Positions 7,079 through 14,659 of a DNA stretch of 38,431 nt are shown here, one piece after another. The notes under the pieces are model-generated. The model worked only from the letters and a program-made list of their open reading frames with translations, did no database searches and was not told the DNA's origin. The stretch covers positions 143 through 38,573 of the forward strand of contig LFSP01000028.1 in NCBI GenBank assembly GCA_001513145.1, read 5' to 3'. The first letter of the stretch is position 1, and each line of letters begins with the position of its first letter. Source of the stretch: Clostridia bacterium DTU025. GTDB taxonomy: Bacteria; Bacillota; DTU025. The translations under genes and the position numbers were made by a program.

Positions 7079-9386
7079 AAGCGGCCGCTACAGGGCCAAC
7101 CTGGCCCCAGGCCCCGAGTTCAGCGCGGTGAGGCTGGGATCGGCGGAAGCCTGGGAGGCGGCGCGCGAGGCCCTGAGGCTCCTGGCATCCGACCAGCGGC
7201 GCGCGGGGCACCTGCCATATCGGATAGAGCTGACGCTCACTTGCGACGACGGCCGCCGGGCCACGGTGCGTTACGACGGCATGGGCGACGCCTCCGGGTT
7301 CACCGTGAAGGCCGGCGATCCCCCATGCCAACCGGGCCAGCCGCTCCTGGACTGCGTGGAGGTGGAATCGTCTGCGCACGGCACCGCCCTCCGCCTGGCG
7401 CCGCAGCGGGTGGCGGGAGCGGACGTTCGGCGCGTAGCCGCTGCAGTTCAGGCCCTCTCCGCCCACGGCGCCAGGCTCGCCGAGGCCAGGCTGGAGGCTG
7501 ACAGGTGCCGCGACCGCGCCGAGTCGGTGCGGCATATGGGTCGGCTCGCCAGGCAGCTTGAGGCGAGGATCGCATGGATCCGTGAGCGCCTGGCCTTCAT
7601 ATCAGAGCGCCTGTGGAGCTTCGACGCGGCCATGCGCGCGCGGGCCGCCGCGGCAGAGCTTGATGATTACGTCTCCCGGCTGAAGCGGGACTACGCTGCG
7701 GCCTGCGCTGCGCTGAGGTCCGTGGAGGAGGCGGAGGAGGTTGCCAGGCGCGCTGAGGCGGACCCCGCGCTCGCGAGCCCGGCGGCGCGGGTCGGGTGGG
7801 ACGTGGAGGAGGAGATCAGGGAGCTACTGGCGTGTTTGGCCGACGCCGACGCTCAGGCTGCGGAGGCCGAGGCGCGCCAGGCCAGGGCCCAGGCGAGGCT
7901 GGCTGCAGCCAAAGCGGCCCTGACCAGCATCGACCTGGAGCTGGGAGCGATGGACGCTCAGCGTTGCAGTAGGACCACGGCTGTGCAGGCGGCCAGCATC
8001 GCCCAGAGCATCGAGCTGAGGCAACAGAGGATCGAAAGCCTCAAGGCGGAGGTGCAGTCCATCCCCCTGCGTTCCGGATCCCACCGGCTGGGGAAGGCCC
8101 TCACCGTGACCGGGCTCTCTGCCTCCCTGGCATGCCTTGTCGCGCTGATACTTGCTCCCCGCGGGATCGTTCTGGAGGTAGGAGGGTTGGGCGTGCCTCT
8201 GCCTGCGGCGCTCCTCGGGGGGCTGGCTCTGGGGCTGCTCTGCGCCGTCTACGGGCTGTCCGAGGGCATGGAGGTGCAGGCGAGCCTGGAGAGGAGGATG
8301 CAGCTGGACGCCGAGCTGGTGAGCCTTGTCAGGCAGCAGTCGTGGGAGCAGCAGCAGCTCAGGACGTTGCTGGGAGGTAGGGACCTGGACGGTTACATGC
8401 AGGCGCTGGCGCACCAGGACGAGCTGGAGGCGGAGCGGCTGGAGAGGGCGAACGAGGTCGCGGCGGCCCTGGGGCAGGTGATGAACCTGCGAAACCAGGT
8501 GGATTACGTGAGGACCGTGATGACCCGGGCTCGAGAGCGGCTCACGGAGATCTGCGCTGCCATGGGCGTGGGCACTCCTGAGGCGTTCCTAACCCAGGCC
8601 CGCCACTGCACAGAGGCCATGAGGGCTCTGGAGTCCGCCTGGCGAGATGTGGATGCGGCGGCTCACGGATGGCCCACGACGGCGTTGGCCAGCATGCCCG
8701 ACCTCCTGCTGGAGGAGATCGCCGCCGCCGAGGCGGAGCGGGCGGGCTACGCGTGGCCTGGGGACGACTCCCGTTTCGCGGTCCTCTCTGAGGAGCACGG
8801 CATGCGCCTGGAGGAGCAGGAGGGTCTCAGGGATGAACTGGCGCTCCTTGAGGAGCAGCACCGCGCGGTCAAGGCCGAGCTGGAGAGCATCGACATGTGG
8901 GAGTGCGCGAGCCGTCAGGCGGCCGCGGAGGCCGAGGTGAGGAGGCTTGAGGCTGAGGCGCCGGCGGTGGAGATGGCCTGCAAGTGGCTGCGGTCCGTGG
9001 AGCGCAGGATGGTCGAGGCTGCCTGTAACGCCCTGCAGGAGCACGCCACGGAGGTGCTGCAGTTCATGTGCGACGACCGGGACATCGGCCTGGAGTTGGT
9101 TCCCTGCGGCGACCACGTGGAGCTCAAGGTGACGCACCGTGGCCTTGAGCCGGCCCGCCCCGATCATCTGGTGCTTGGGGTGCTGGCCCTGGATGTGGCC
9201 GCCGCGGAGATGCGGGCAGATGAGATCAGACCGCTGGCCGTTCTGGCCGGTGGGGAGGATCCGCCGGAGCTCAAGGCGGCTTTGAGCAGGCTAGCCATGA
9301 TGCGTCAGGTGATGCTGATGCTGCCACCCGAGGGCGCGAGCGCAGAAGCTGCGGACATGGCAGGGACAGGAATCAGCGCCAGGTGA
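7047..9386 (+). CDS. YhaN/Rad50-like coiled-coil protein lacking ATPase motifs
   Basis: A 779-residue partner of the upstream phosphoesterase, starting at TTG 7047 behind GGAGGTGGGAG. Layout follows YhaN: an N-terminal head piece, a long Ala/Glu/Arg-rich coiled coil, two membrane segments in the middle (about 351-372 and 385-405), a second coiled coil, and a C-terminal head piece. Where YhaN has a Walker A loop (GPNEAGKST) this protein has GSAEAWEAA. The expected ABC signature region reads LEPARPDHLVLG, and the Walker B region reads PLAVLAGGEDP, without the Asp-Glu pair. All three ATP-binding elements are gone while surrounding spacing is kept, so it looks like a pseudo-ATPase. Assignment rests on architecture and operon position, not on catalytic motifs. 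Confidence 0.8.
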   Translation: MIIRKMAVWGRSGRYRANLAPGPEFSAVRLGSAEAWEAAREALRLLASDQRRAGHLPYRIELTLTCDDGRRATVRYDGMGDASGFTVKAGDPPCQPGQPLLDCVEVESSAHGTALRLAPQRVAGADVRRVAAAVQALSAHGARLAEARLEADRCRDRAESVRHMGRLARQLEARIAWIRERLAFISERLWSFDAAMRARAAAAELDDYVSRLKRDYAAACAALRSVEEAEEVARRAEADPALASPAARVGWDVEEEIRELLACLADADAQAAEAEARQARAQARLAAAKAALTSIDLELGAMDAQRCSRTTAVQAASIAQSIELRQQRIESLKAEVQSIPLRSGSHRLGKALTVTGLSASLACLVALILAPRGIVLEVGGLGVPLPAALLGGLALGLLCAVYGLSEGMEVQASLERRMQLDAELVSLVRQQSWEQQQLRTLLGGRDLDGYMQALAHQDELEAERLERANEVAAALGQVMNLRNQVDYVRTVMTRARERLTEICAAMGVGTPEAFLTQARHCTEAMRALESAWRDVDAAAHGWPTTALASMPDLLLEEIAAAEAERAGYAWPGDDSRFAVLSEEHGMRLEEQEGLRDELALLEEQHRAVKAELESIDMWECASRQAAAEAEVRRLEAEAPAVEMACKWLRSVERRMVEAACNALQEHATEVLQFMCDDRDIGLELVPCGDHVELKVTHRGLEPARPDHLVLGVLALDVAAAEMRADEIRPLAVLAGGEDPPELKAALSRLAMMRQVMLMLPPEGASAEAADMAGTGISAR

Positions 9387-9403
9387 CGTCAGGCGTATTT
9401 CGC

Positions 9404-9437
9404 AGACAGGCCGCTATACCTTGTGTAGCGGCTGTCT
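9404..9437 (+). terminator. Stem-loop after the YhaN-like gene
   Basis: AGACAG plus CCGCTA (9404-9416, one-base bulge) pairs with TAGCGGCTGTCT (9426-9437). The downstream sequence TGTGTACAGG is not a clean T tract, so termination may be partial. Confidence 0.5.
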
Positions 9438-9475
9438 TGTGTACAGGAAGCGGAATACCAGGGGCTACGTGGGGC

Positions 9476-9504
9476 TTGACTGGCAAAGGATGGCATGATA
9501 TGCT
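9476..9504 (+). promoter_or_regulatory. Promoter of the LuxR-type regulator gene
   Basis: TTGACT (9476-9481), a 17-base spacer and TATGCT (9499-9504), with extended -10 TG at 9496-9497. This places the transcript start near 9511. It rules out an ATG at 9495 and supports the start at 9537 behind AGGGGAGGG. Confidence 0.75.
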
Positions 9505-9536
9505 TCATATGGTATTTCGCAGGGGAGGGAAGCCGC

Positions 9537-9989
9537 ATGTACGACTCAGGTGAGAGCGGAGCCGCAGGTGCGGCCGAGGCAGGCGGGGCCCTCAAGGCGG
9601 CAACCGTCCAGTGGCCGTCGGGGCAGGTGATCGTGTGTCCGATGTGGGCGGCGATGAGCAGGGTCACCGTGGGCAAGGGCAAGGCGCCCGCCGCAGCCCC
9701 TGATTTCACGGTGGCCAGGGAGAGCCCGCCGCCGAAGCTTACCGACACGGAACAGCGGGTGATCGAGCTGATGGCGCAGGGGCTGTCAAACGCAGCCATA
9801 GCATCGCGTCTGTACGTGTCGGTGAACACGGTGAAGACCCACGTCAGGTCCATCTTCCACAAGCTGGGCGTGCACAACAGGAGCATGGCAGTGGCCTATG
9901 CCCTGGCGTCAGGCATCATCGACATCTCCAGCTCCCTAATTCACCTCGTCGGTTCGCCCGTTCAGGCGGTCCACGAACGCCCCGAATGA
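9537..9989 (+). CDS. LuxR/GerE-type helix-turn-helix regulator
   Basis: A 150-residue protein whose C-terminal half (residues 68-128) is a LuxR/GerE DNA-binding domain: LTDTEQRVIELMAQGLSN, then AAIASRLYVSVNTVKTHV and RSIFHKLGVHNR. The N-terminal 65 residues are Ala/Gly-rich and carry no receiver or recognised ligand domain, so the mode of control is not evident; short GerE-like regulators often act alone. Start ATG 9537 is preceded by a strong AGGGGAGGG. It is the first gene of a cassette with a small peptide, a radical SAM enzyme and a CPBP protease, and probably activates them. The peptide gene starts 72 bases after its stop, with a -10 box but no good -35, as expected of an activator-dependent promoter. 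Confidence 0.85.
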   Translation: MYDSGESGAAGAAEAGGALKAATVQWPSGQVIVCPMWAAMSRVTVGKGKAPAAAPDFTVARESPPPKLTDTEQRVIELMAQGLSNAAIASRLYVSVNTVKTHVRSIFHKLGVHNRSMAVAYALASGIIDISSSLIHLVGSPVQAVHERPE

Positions 9990-9998
9990 TGGTAGCAT
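9990..9998 (+). promoter_or_regulatory. Extended -10 box before the small peptide gene
   Basis: TGGTAGCAT (9990-9998) is a TGn-extended -10. No good -35 hexamer lies 17 bases upstream (TCCACG). This would place the transcript start near 10005 and suggests help from an activator, plausibly the adjacent LuxR-type protein. Confidence 0.45.
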
Positions 9999-10061
9999 AT
10001 GGGTGCAAGCGCGACCGCGGCAACGGTGCGAACCATCTCGAAGGTGTCGGAGGTGAGTGTC

Positions 10062-10163
10062 ATGTTCAAGGTGATGGCCGGCCGTGGCCCTAGGGCGAAC
10101 GTGTCGATCAACGGCATCTGCATTTCCTTCCCGCTCTGGGGCTACATCATCACCATCGGCTGA
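10062..10163 (+). CDS. Candidate RiPP precursor peptide, 33 residues
   Basis: ATG at 10062 is preceded by GGAGG with an 8-base spacer, an ideal ribosome-binding site. The peptide begins MFKVMAGRGPRANVS and ends in a hydrophobic, aromatic stretch (INGICISFPLWGY, then IITIG). It has one Cys (residue 20), one Trp and one Tyr in a WGY motif. I match it to no named family; a loose echo of the mycofactocin tail (IDGMCGVY) is noted only as a resemblance. An in-frame ATG at 9999 would add 21 residues but overlaps the putative -10 box and has no ribosome site. The next gene is a radical SAM/SPASM enzyme with a leader-binding N-terminus, then a CPBP protease, so a modified-peptide precursor is the simplest reading. 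A hydrophobic pheromone or small membrane peptide is the alternative. Confidence 0.65.
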   Translation: MFKVMAGRGPRANVSINGICISFPLWGYIITIG

Positions 10164-10179
10164 TCCCGCCGAGAGCCTG

Positions 10180-10210
10180 GGGAACCGACCTCCCCGGCCG
10201 GTTGGTTCCC
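10180..10210 (+). promoter_or_regulatory. Stem-loop between peptide gene and radical SAM gene
   Basis: Arms GGGAACCGACC (10180-10190) and GGTTGGTTCCC (10200-10210) give 11 pairs including one G-U around a 9-base loop. No T tract follows. Such intercistronic hairpins in peptide clusters partly stop transcription or protect the precursor message, making peptide in excess over enzyme. Confidence 0.7.
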
Positions 10211-10230
10211 GCCCACCGTAGGAGGAGGCG

Positions 10231-11625
10231 ATGTCCGTGATGGACAGGTCTCGAGTGTACAAGCTTTCCCAGGGTACCCAGATGATCCAGGGAGCCCACG
10301 GCACCCTTCTCGTCAACGTCGAGCGGGGGTCGTGGGCCAAGCTGTCGCCTGAGGCCGGCGGATACCTCAGCGCTGTGCTGGGAGTAAGCGTGGGCAGCGT
10401 CTGCGACAAGCTGCTTGAGAGGCACGGTCCCTCTGCCGCAGCGGAATTCGTCTCCACGCTGGAAAACCTGACGCGAATGGGCCTGCTTGACCAGCACGTG
10501 GGCTTCGGTCACGTGCGTGAAGGACATCCGGTTGGGGGATGGGCTCAGACGTGGCGGATCAGGCGGCCGCAGCGTGCGTACTTCGTGGTCACAGAGAACT
10601 GCAATCTCCGCTGCTCAACGTGCTACCGCGGTTTTCAAGGGGTGGAAGCCTCGCCGGATGAGGCCCGGCGCTCCGCCCAGTGGATCGCACAGCTCGGGCC
10701 TGATGAAGTGGTGGTAACAGGGGGAGAGCCCGCCCTCAGGAACGACCTTTTCGACCTGATCGGCATCGTGTCGGCTGGCGCGAAACGCACCGTGCTGTCC
10801 ACCAACGCCACCATCATTGACACGGCCACAGCTCGGCGCATCGCACAGCTCGGCTGCGACGTGCAGGTGAGCGTCGAGTCGCCCGACCCCGACGTTCACG
10901 ATTCGGTGCGGGGCGAAGGTTCCCACATGGCTACGGTGCGCGGCGTAGAAAACCTGGTGGCCGCAGGCGTGCGCCGCCTGGAGCTGGTGACCACCGTGGG
11001 CAACCTGTCAGGCTTCAAACCCGACGCCATGGAGGATTTCAGCAGGAAGCTAGGCGCCACCTACCACGTTAGCCTCTTTCAGCCCGTGGGCAGAGGCTCG
11101 ACGAAAGCTCTTCCCCTGGAGGACGCGTTCACCTTCGCCGGCGCCCTCATCGATCACCTGGAGGCCTGCTGGCGTCGGGCCCGCGGGCCGGCACGCTCCA
11201 CTCTGGACCGAATGATGCATCCGGAGCCCCGCGCGCGCTGCGGCGCGGGGGAGAGGGTGATCGCCGTCTCGGCTCGCGGGATGGTGTACCCATGTCACCT
11301 CCTCTACAACCCCGAGATGGCCATAAGCTTGGATCACGCCGAGGAGCTCATGAGGGAGCGCGGTGAGATTCGGGCGTGGGTGCTGCCTGACGTCGATACC
11401 ATGCCAGGCTGCAGAAACTGCGATGTGAGGTACTTCTGCGGCGGAGGATGCAGGGCCGCGGCGTTGCAGGTGAGCAGCGATATCTCGGGGCAGGATCCTC
11501 GGTGTCACGGATACCGTGCGTTCTTCAGGAGCATGATGTGGGCGTGGCAGGATGGGCGCGCTGTCGGCGAGAACCTGAGGTCTGCGAGGGAGATGCTGCG
11601 ATGTCAGCGGGAACTGCGGCAGTGA
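10231..11625 (+). CDS. Radical SAM/SPASM peptide-modifying enzyme with PqqD-like N-terminus
   Basis: A 464-residue enzyme starting at ATG 10231 behind GGAGGAGG. Residues about 1-90 resemble a PqqD/RRE leader-binding domain (GTLLVNVERGSWAKLSPEAG, then a helical part). The radical SAM motif is CNLRCSTC (C124, C128, C131), followed by VVTGGEPALR. The C-terminal SPASM domain has C337, C355, C394, C397, C403, C407 and C425, the seven-Cys pattern that holds two auxiliary iron-sulfur clusters. Such enzymes crosslink or otherwise modify ribosomal peptides; the likely substrate is the 33-residue product encoded 67 bases upstream. It shares architecture, not close sequence, with the SCIFF maturase at 1330-2838. 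The reaction cannot be predicted; with a single Cys and several aromatics in the peptide, a C-C or one thioether link are both possible. Confidence 0.9.
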   Translation: MSVMDRSRVYKLSQGTQMIQGAHGTLLVNVERGSWAKLSPEAGGYLSAVLGVSVGSVCDKLLERHGPSAAAEFVSTLENLTRMGLLDQHVGFGHVREGHPVGGWAQTWRIRRPQRAYFVVTENCNLRCSTCYRGFQGVEASPDEARRSAQWIAQLGPDEVVVTGGEPALRNDLFDLIGIVSAGAKRTVLSTNATIIDTATARRIAQLGCDVQVSVESPDPDVHDSVRGEGSHMATVRGVENLVAAGVRRLELVTTVGNLSGFKPDAMEDFSRKLGATYHVSLFQPVGRGSTKALPLEDAFTFAGALIDHLEACWRRARGPARSTLDRMMHPEPRARCGAGERVIAVSARGMVYPCHLLYNPEMAISLDHAEELMRERGEIRAWVLPDVDTMPGCRNCDVRYFCGGGCRAAALQVSSDISGQDPRCHGYRAFFRSMMWAWQDGRAVGENLRSAREMLRCQRELRQ

Positions 11626-12287
11626 CCGCGATCGTTGTGGCGTCGGCGACGGCTCGGGCGTTGGCTTGGAGGAGGCTGGGCGTCTCCAGCATCGATATCG
11701 GGGACATGCTCCTTGTGGCGATGTTCGCAGTGGCCTTGCTTGGCAGGTGCGACCCGGCTGTGTCGTTCGGCATAATCGGCAGGTTGCGTTGGACCGCGGT
11801 GGCCGGAAGCGCCGCGCTGTTCTTGGCAGGCGCGGCCGTGGGCAGCGGCTGGCGCGATCGCCTGTGGGATAAGTGGCGCCGGTGGATGGAACGCGCAGGG
11901 GTGAACCCGGGTGGGGCCGCCATCGCCGTGGGGCTGGCGCCGGCGAGCTGGCGCATGGCGGCGGCTGCGGCGCTCACGGCGTCAGGGGCATTGCTCGAGG
12001 AGATGCTGTTCAGGGGGTTCCTTCTGAGGTGGGTGAGGGAGCTTGTGGGATTCTGGTGGGCCGTGGCGGCGCAGGCGGTGGCGTTCGGGCTGGTCCACGC
12101 GGTACCCATGGCGCGAGCCGGGGCGCCTGCGCCACTGGTGGCTTACTGCATGCTGATGCCCGCCGGAATCGGGCTCGGGCTGGGGGCGCTGGCCAGATGG
12201 GGGCTGGTCTACCCGTGGGCGGTGCACTGGGCGCTGAACTGGTGGGCGGCGGTGCGAGGCGGGGGCCGAGAGGATAACGGTAAGTAA
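11601..12287 (+). CDS. CPBP family intramembrane metalloprotease
   Basis: A 228-residue polytopic membrane protein of the CPBP (CAAX protease/bacteriocin-processing, Abi) family. The diagnostic motifs are present: E133-E134-x3-R138 in LLEEMLFRG, F162-x3-H166 in FGLVH, and H209-x3-N213 in HWALN, the glutamate-based catalytic and zinc site. Start ATG 11601 lies 25 bases inside the radical SAM gene with GAGGGAG upstream, so it is coupled to it. In known clusters CPBP proteins remove leaders, process peptide pheromones or give immunity. Here it would plausibly release or export-couple the modified peptide; there is no ABC exporter in the cassette. Function is inferred from motifs and context. Confidence 0.85.
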   Translation: MSAGTAAVTAIVVASATARALAWRRLGVSSIDIGDMLLVAMFAVALLGRCDPAVSFGIIGRLRWTAVAGSAALFLAGAAVGSGWRDRLWDKWRRWMERAGVNPGGAAIAVGLAPASWRMAAAAALTASGALLEEMLFRGFLLRWVRELVGFWWAVAAQAVAFGLVHAVPMARAGAPAPLVAYCMLMPAGIGLGLGALARWGLVYPWAVHWALNWWAAVRGGGREDNGK

Positions 12288-12357
12288 CAGTAGAATTAGA
12301 CGATAATACCACAGATACCACGCGGCGAACCGAGCCGCGGCATCGAGGAGCGCCATC

Positions 12358-13659
12358 ATGTTTGTTGACCAAGTTGAGGTATACGTGAAGGCTGGCGACG
12401 GCGGCAACGGAGCGGTCGCCTTCAGGCGTGAGAAGTACGTGCCCAGAGGAGGCCCTTCCGGCGGCGATGGAGGCCGCGGCGGCAGCGTGATAGCTGTGGC
12501 AGACGAGGCAGTCCATACGTTGATGGACTTCAGATACCAGAAGCACCTCAAGGCGAAGAACGGCCGGCCAGGAGGGAGCAGCAACAAGACTGGGGCGGAC
12601 GGGGAGGATCTCATCATCAAGGTGCCTGTGGGGACCATCGTCAGGGACCTTGGCACTTCCGAGGTCATCGCCGACCTGGCGGCGCCCGGCCAGAGGGCGG
12701 TGCTGGCGCGTGGAGGTGCCGGTGGGCGCGGAAACGCAAGGTTCGCGACGCCGGTGAGGCGCGCCCCCAAGTTCGCGGAGAAAGGCGAGCCCGGCCAGGC
12801 AAGGCAGATACTTCTGGAGCTCAGGCTCCTGGCTGACGTGGGGATCATAGGCTACCCCAACGCCGGAAAGTCGACGCTGCTGTCGAGGATCTCGGCCGCC
12901 CGGCCCAAGATCGCGGACTACCCCTTCACCACGCTCGCGCCGGTGCTGGGCGTGGTCCAGGTGGACCACGACAGCTTCGTGGCGGCGGATATTCCCGGCC
13001 TCATCGAGGGGGCGTCGCAGGGCCTCGGGCTTGGGCACCAGTTTCTCAGGCACATAATGCGAACCCGCCTTCTGGTGCACGTGGTGGACGTGTCGGAGCA
13101 CTCGGGCAGGGATCCGTTGTCGGACTGGGAGAACATCCGCGAGGAGCTCAGGCTCTACGATCCTTCCCTGGCAGACAGGCCCGAGATAGTGGCGGCGAAC
13201 AAGTGCGACCTTCCGGGGTCCTCCCAGCGGGCGGCGCTCCTTCGGGCGAGACTGGAACCTGCCGGCACGAAGGTGTTCGAGATCTCCGCGGTCACCGGGG
13301 AGGGGGTTGGGAAGCTGCTGTACGCCGTGCGGGAGGAACTGGCGAAGCTGCCGCCTCCTCAGCCCCTGGCGGAACCGGAGGCCGAGGTGGTGGAGTACGT
13401 GGCACGGGGCCCGCGCCTCAGGGAGGTCACCATCCATCGAGACGGCGACGTCTTCGTCGTCAGCGGCGAGGGCGTGGAGAGGTTGCTTGTCAGGACCGAC
13501 ATCGACAACGAGGCGGCGATGGCCAGGTTCTCAGGGATGCTGGAGAAGGCAGGCATATACCAGCTGCTGCGGGAGCATGGGATGAAGCCTGGCGACACCA
13601 TACGTATAGGCGACGAAGAGTTCATCTACGGCGATGAGTTCGACATCGACCGTGACTAG
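12358..13659 (+). CDS. obgE: GTPase ObgE/CgtA
   Basis: A 433-residue Obg GTPase with all three expected parts. The glycine-rich Obg fold (about 1-158) begins FVDQVEVYVKAGDGGNG. The G domain has GYPNAGKST as P loop, DIPG as G3 and NKCD as G4. The C-terminal OCT domain (about 345-433) ends near GDEEFIY. It acts in late assembly of the 50S ribosomal subunit and in stress and sporulation control. Start ATG is at 12358 with GAGGAG upstream. A 6-bp hairpin (CGCGGC 12321-12326 with GCCGCG 12334-12339) lies in the leader. It heads a housekeeping run obgE-nadD-(RRM)-yqeK-rsfS like that of other Firmicutes; the usual rpmA is not directly upstream. Confidence 0.97.
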   Translation: MFVDQVEVYVKAGDGGNGAVAFRREKYVPRGGPSGGDGGRGGSVIAVADEAVHTLMDFRYQKHLKAKNGRPGGSSNKTGADGEDLIIKVPVGTIVRDLGTSEVIADLAAPGQRAVLARGGAGGRGNARFATPVRRAPKFAEKGEPGQARQILLELRLLADVGIIGYPNAGKSTLLSRISAARPKIADYPFTTLAPVLGVVQVDHDSFVAADIPGLIEGASQGLGLGHQFLRHIMRTRLLVHVVDVSEHSGRDPLSDWENIREELRLYDPSLADRPEIVAANKCDLPGSSQRAALLRARLEPAGTKVFEISAVTGEGVGKLLYAVREELAKLPPPQPLAEPEAEVVEYVARGPRLREVTIHRDGDVFVVSGEGVERLLVRTDIDNEAAMARFSGMLEKAGIYQLLREHGMKPGDTIRIGDEEFIYGDEFDIDRD

Positions 13660-13677
13660 CAGCTGGGAGGGCATTCG

Positions 13678-14280
13678 ATGCTTCGAATAGGCATCATGGG
13701 CGGCACCTTCGACCCCGTTCACTACGGCCATCTGGTGGCGGCGGAGCAGGCTTGGTACAGGTTCGGCCTTGATAAGGTGGTGTTCGTGCCCACGGGCCGC
13801 CCGCCGCACAAGCCCGAAAGCCAGGTGAGCGATGCCCACCACAGGCTGCGGATGACGGTGCTGGCCACGCAGAGCAACGAACACTTTGAGGTGTCGTCTG
13901 TGGAGGTGGACAGGCCGGGGCCAACGTACGCCATCGACACCGTTCGGCAGTTCCGGGATGCTTACCCGCCTGGCACTGCCCTGTACTTCATAACTGGCGC
14001 CGACGCCATCCTGACCATGATGGAATGGAAGGATTCAGACACTTTGGTGCAGCTGTGCGAGTTCGTGGCGGCGACCCGCCCAGGCTACCAGCTGGCAGAT
14101 GAGCGAATTCGGGAAATCTTCGGCCCCGCGGCCCACAGGATCCACTTCTTCGAGGTGCCGGCGCTGGCCATCTCCTCCACTGACATCAGGGACAGGGTGA
14201 GGACTGGCAGGCCCATCAGGTACCTGCTGCCCGACGCGGTCATGGACTACATTGCCGGTGCCGGCCTCTACCGTGACTGA
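13678..14280 (+). CDS. nadD: Nicotinate-nucleotide adenylyltransferase
   Basis: A 200-residue nucleotidyltransferase that converts nicotinate mononucleotide and ATP to deamido-NAD in NAD synthesis. The N-terminal GGTFDPVHYGHL holds the HxGH-type nucleotide-binding site, and ISSTDIRDRVRTG near the C-terminus is the second nucleotidyltransferase signature. Start ATG 13678 has GGGAGGG upstream and lies 18 bases after obgE, so both share a transcript. The gene order nadD-yqeK-rsfS is the standard Firmicute one, apart from the RRM gene inserted next. Confidence 0.97.
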   Translation: MLRIGIMGGTFDPVHYGHLVAAEQAWYRFGLDKVVFVPTGRPPHKPESQVSDAHHRLRMTVLATQSNEHFEVSSVEVDRPGPTYAIDTVRQFRDAYPPGTALYFITGADAILTMMEWKDSDTLVQLCEFVAATRPGYQLADERIREIFGPAAHRIHFFEVPALAISSTDIRDRVRTGRPIRYLLPDAVMDYIAGAGLYRD

Positions 14281-14362
14281 GTTAGCCGGCCCTGACGCAT
14301 GACGCGCTATTGAGGCGGGGAGAATATGCCCACTAGCCACGGTACGAGGGGGAGGAGTGACG

Positions 14363-14638
14363 ATGCCTGGCGAGATCAGAAGCGAGCCCAGCGTGACCCT
14401 GTACGTGGGCAACCTGCCGTGGAGTGTGGATGACGCGCAGCTGAGACAGGTGTTTGAGGCGCACGCCGACGTGTTGGCAGCGCGCGTCATCACCGACAGG
14501 GAGACGGGCCGGTCCAGGGGCTACGGGTTCGTGGAAGTGCCGGCGCACAGTGCGCAGCCTGTCATCCAGTCGCTGAACGGAACGGTTCTTGGAGGCCGTG
14601 AGCTCACCGTCAACGAGGCCAAGAACGTTCGGCACTGA
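14363..14638 (+). CDS. RNA-binding protein with a single RRM domain
   Basis: A 91-residue protein that is essentially one RNA recognition motif. RNP2 is LYVGNLPW and RNP1 is RGYGFVEV, both with the aromatic residues that stack on RNA bases. Start is ATG 14363, seven bases after GGAGG; a GTG six bases upstream would overlap that site. Small RRM proteins of this kind are common in cyanobacteria and scattered elsewhere, often cold-induced, and bind single-stranded RNA. Here it interrupts the usual nadD-yqeK order and is followed by its own hairpin, so it may be an independently controlled insertion. There is no glycine-rich tail. Confidence 0.9.
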   Translation: MPGEIRSEPSVTLYVGNLPWSVDDAQLRQVFEAHADVLAARVITDRETGRSRGYGFVEVPAHSAQPVIQSLNGTVLGGRELTVNEAKNVRH

Positions 14639-14659
14639 AGCTGACGTGCGAGGGCCGAT

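Noticed and set aside
9999-10061. N-terminal extension of the small peptide to ATG 9999
   Set aside because: The ATG overlaps the likely -10 box and has no ribosome site, while 10062 has an excellent one. Kept only as an alternative.
10231-11625. Assignment of the second radical SAM enzyme as PqqE or mycofactocin MftC
   Set aside because: Neither PqqA/PqqB-D nor the mycofactocin gene set is nearby, and the short peptide lacks the Glu-Tyr or Val-Tyr target motifs of those systems.
12010-13437. Open frame of 475 codons on the - strand opposite obgE
   Set aside because: Obg motifs on the + strand are unambiguous; the antisense protein is Arg/Pro/His-rich and low in structure.
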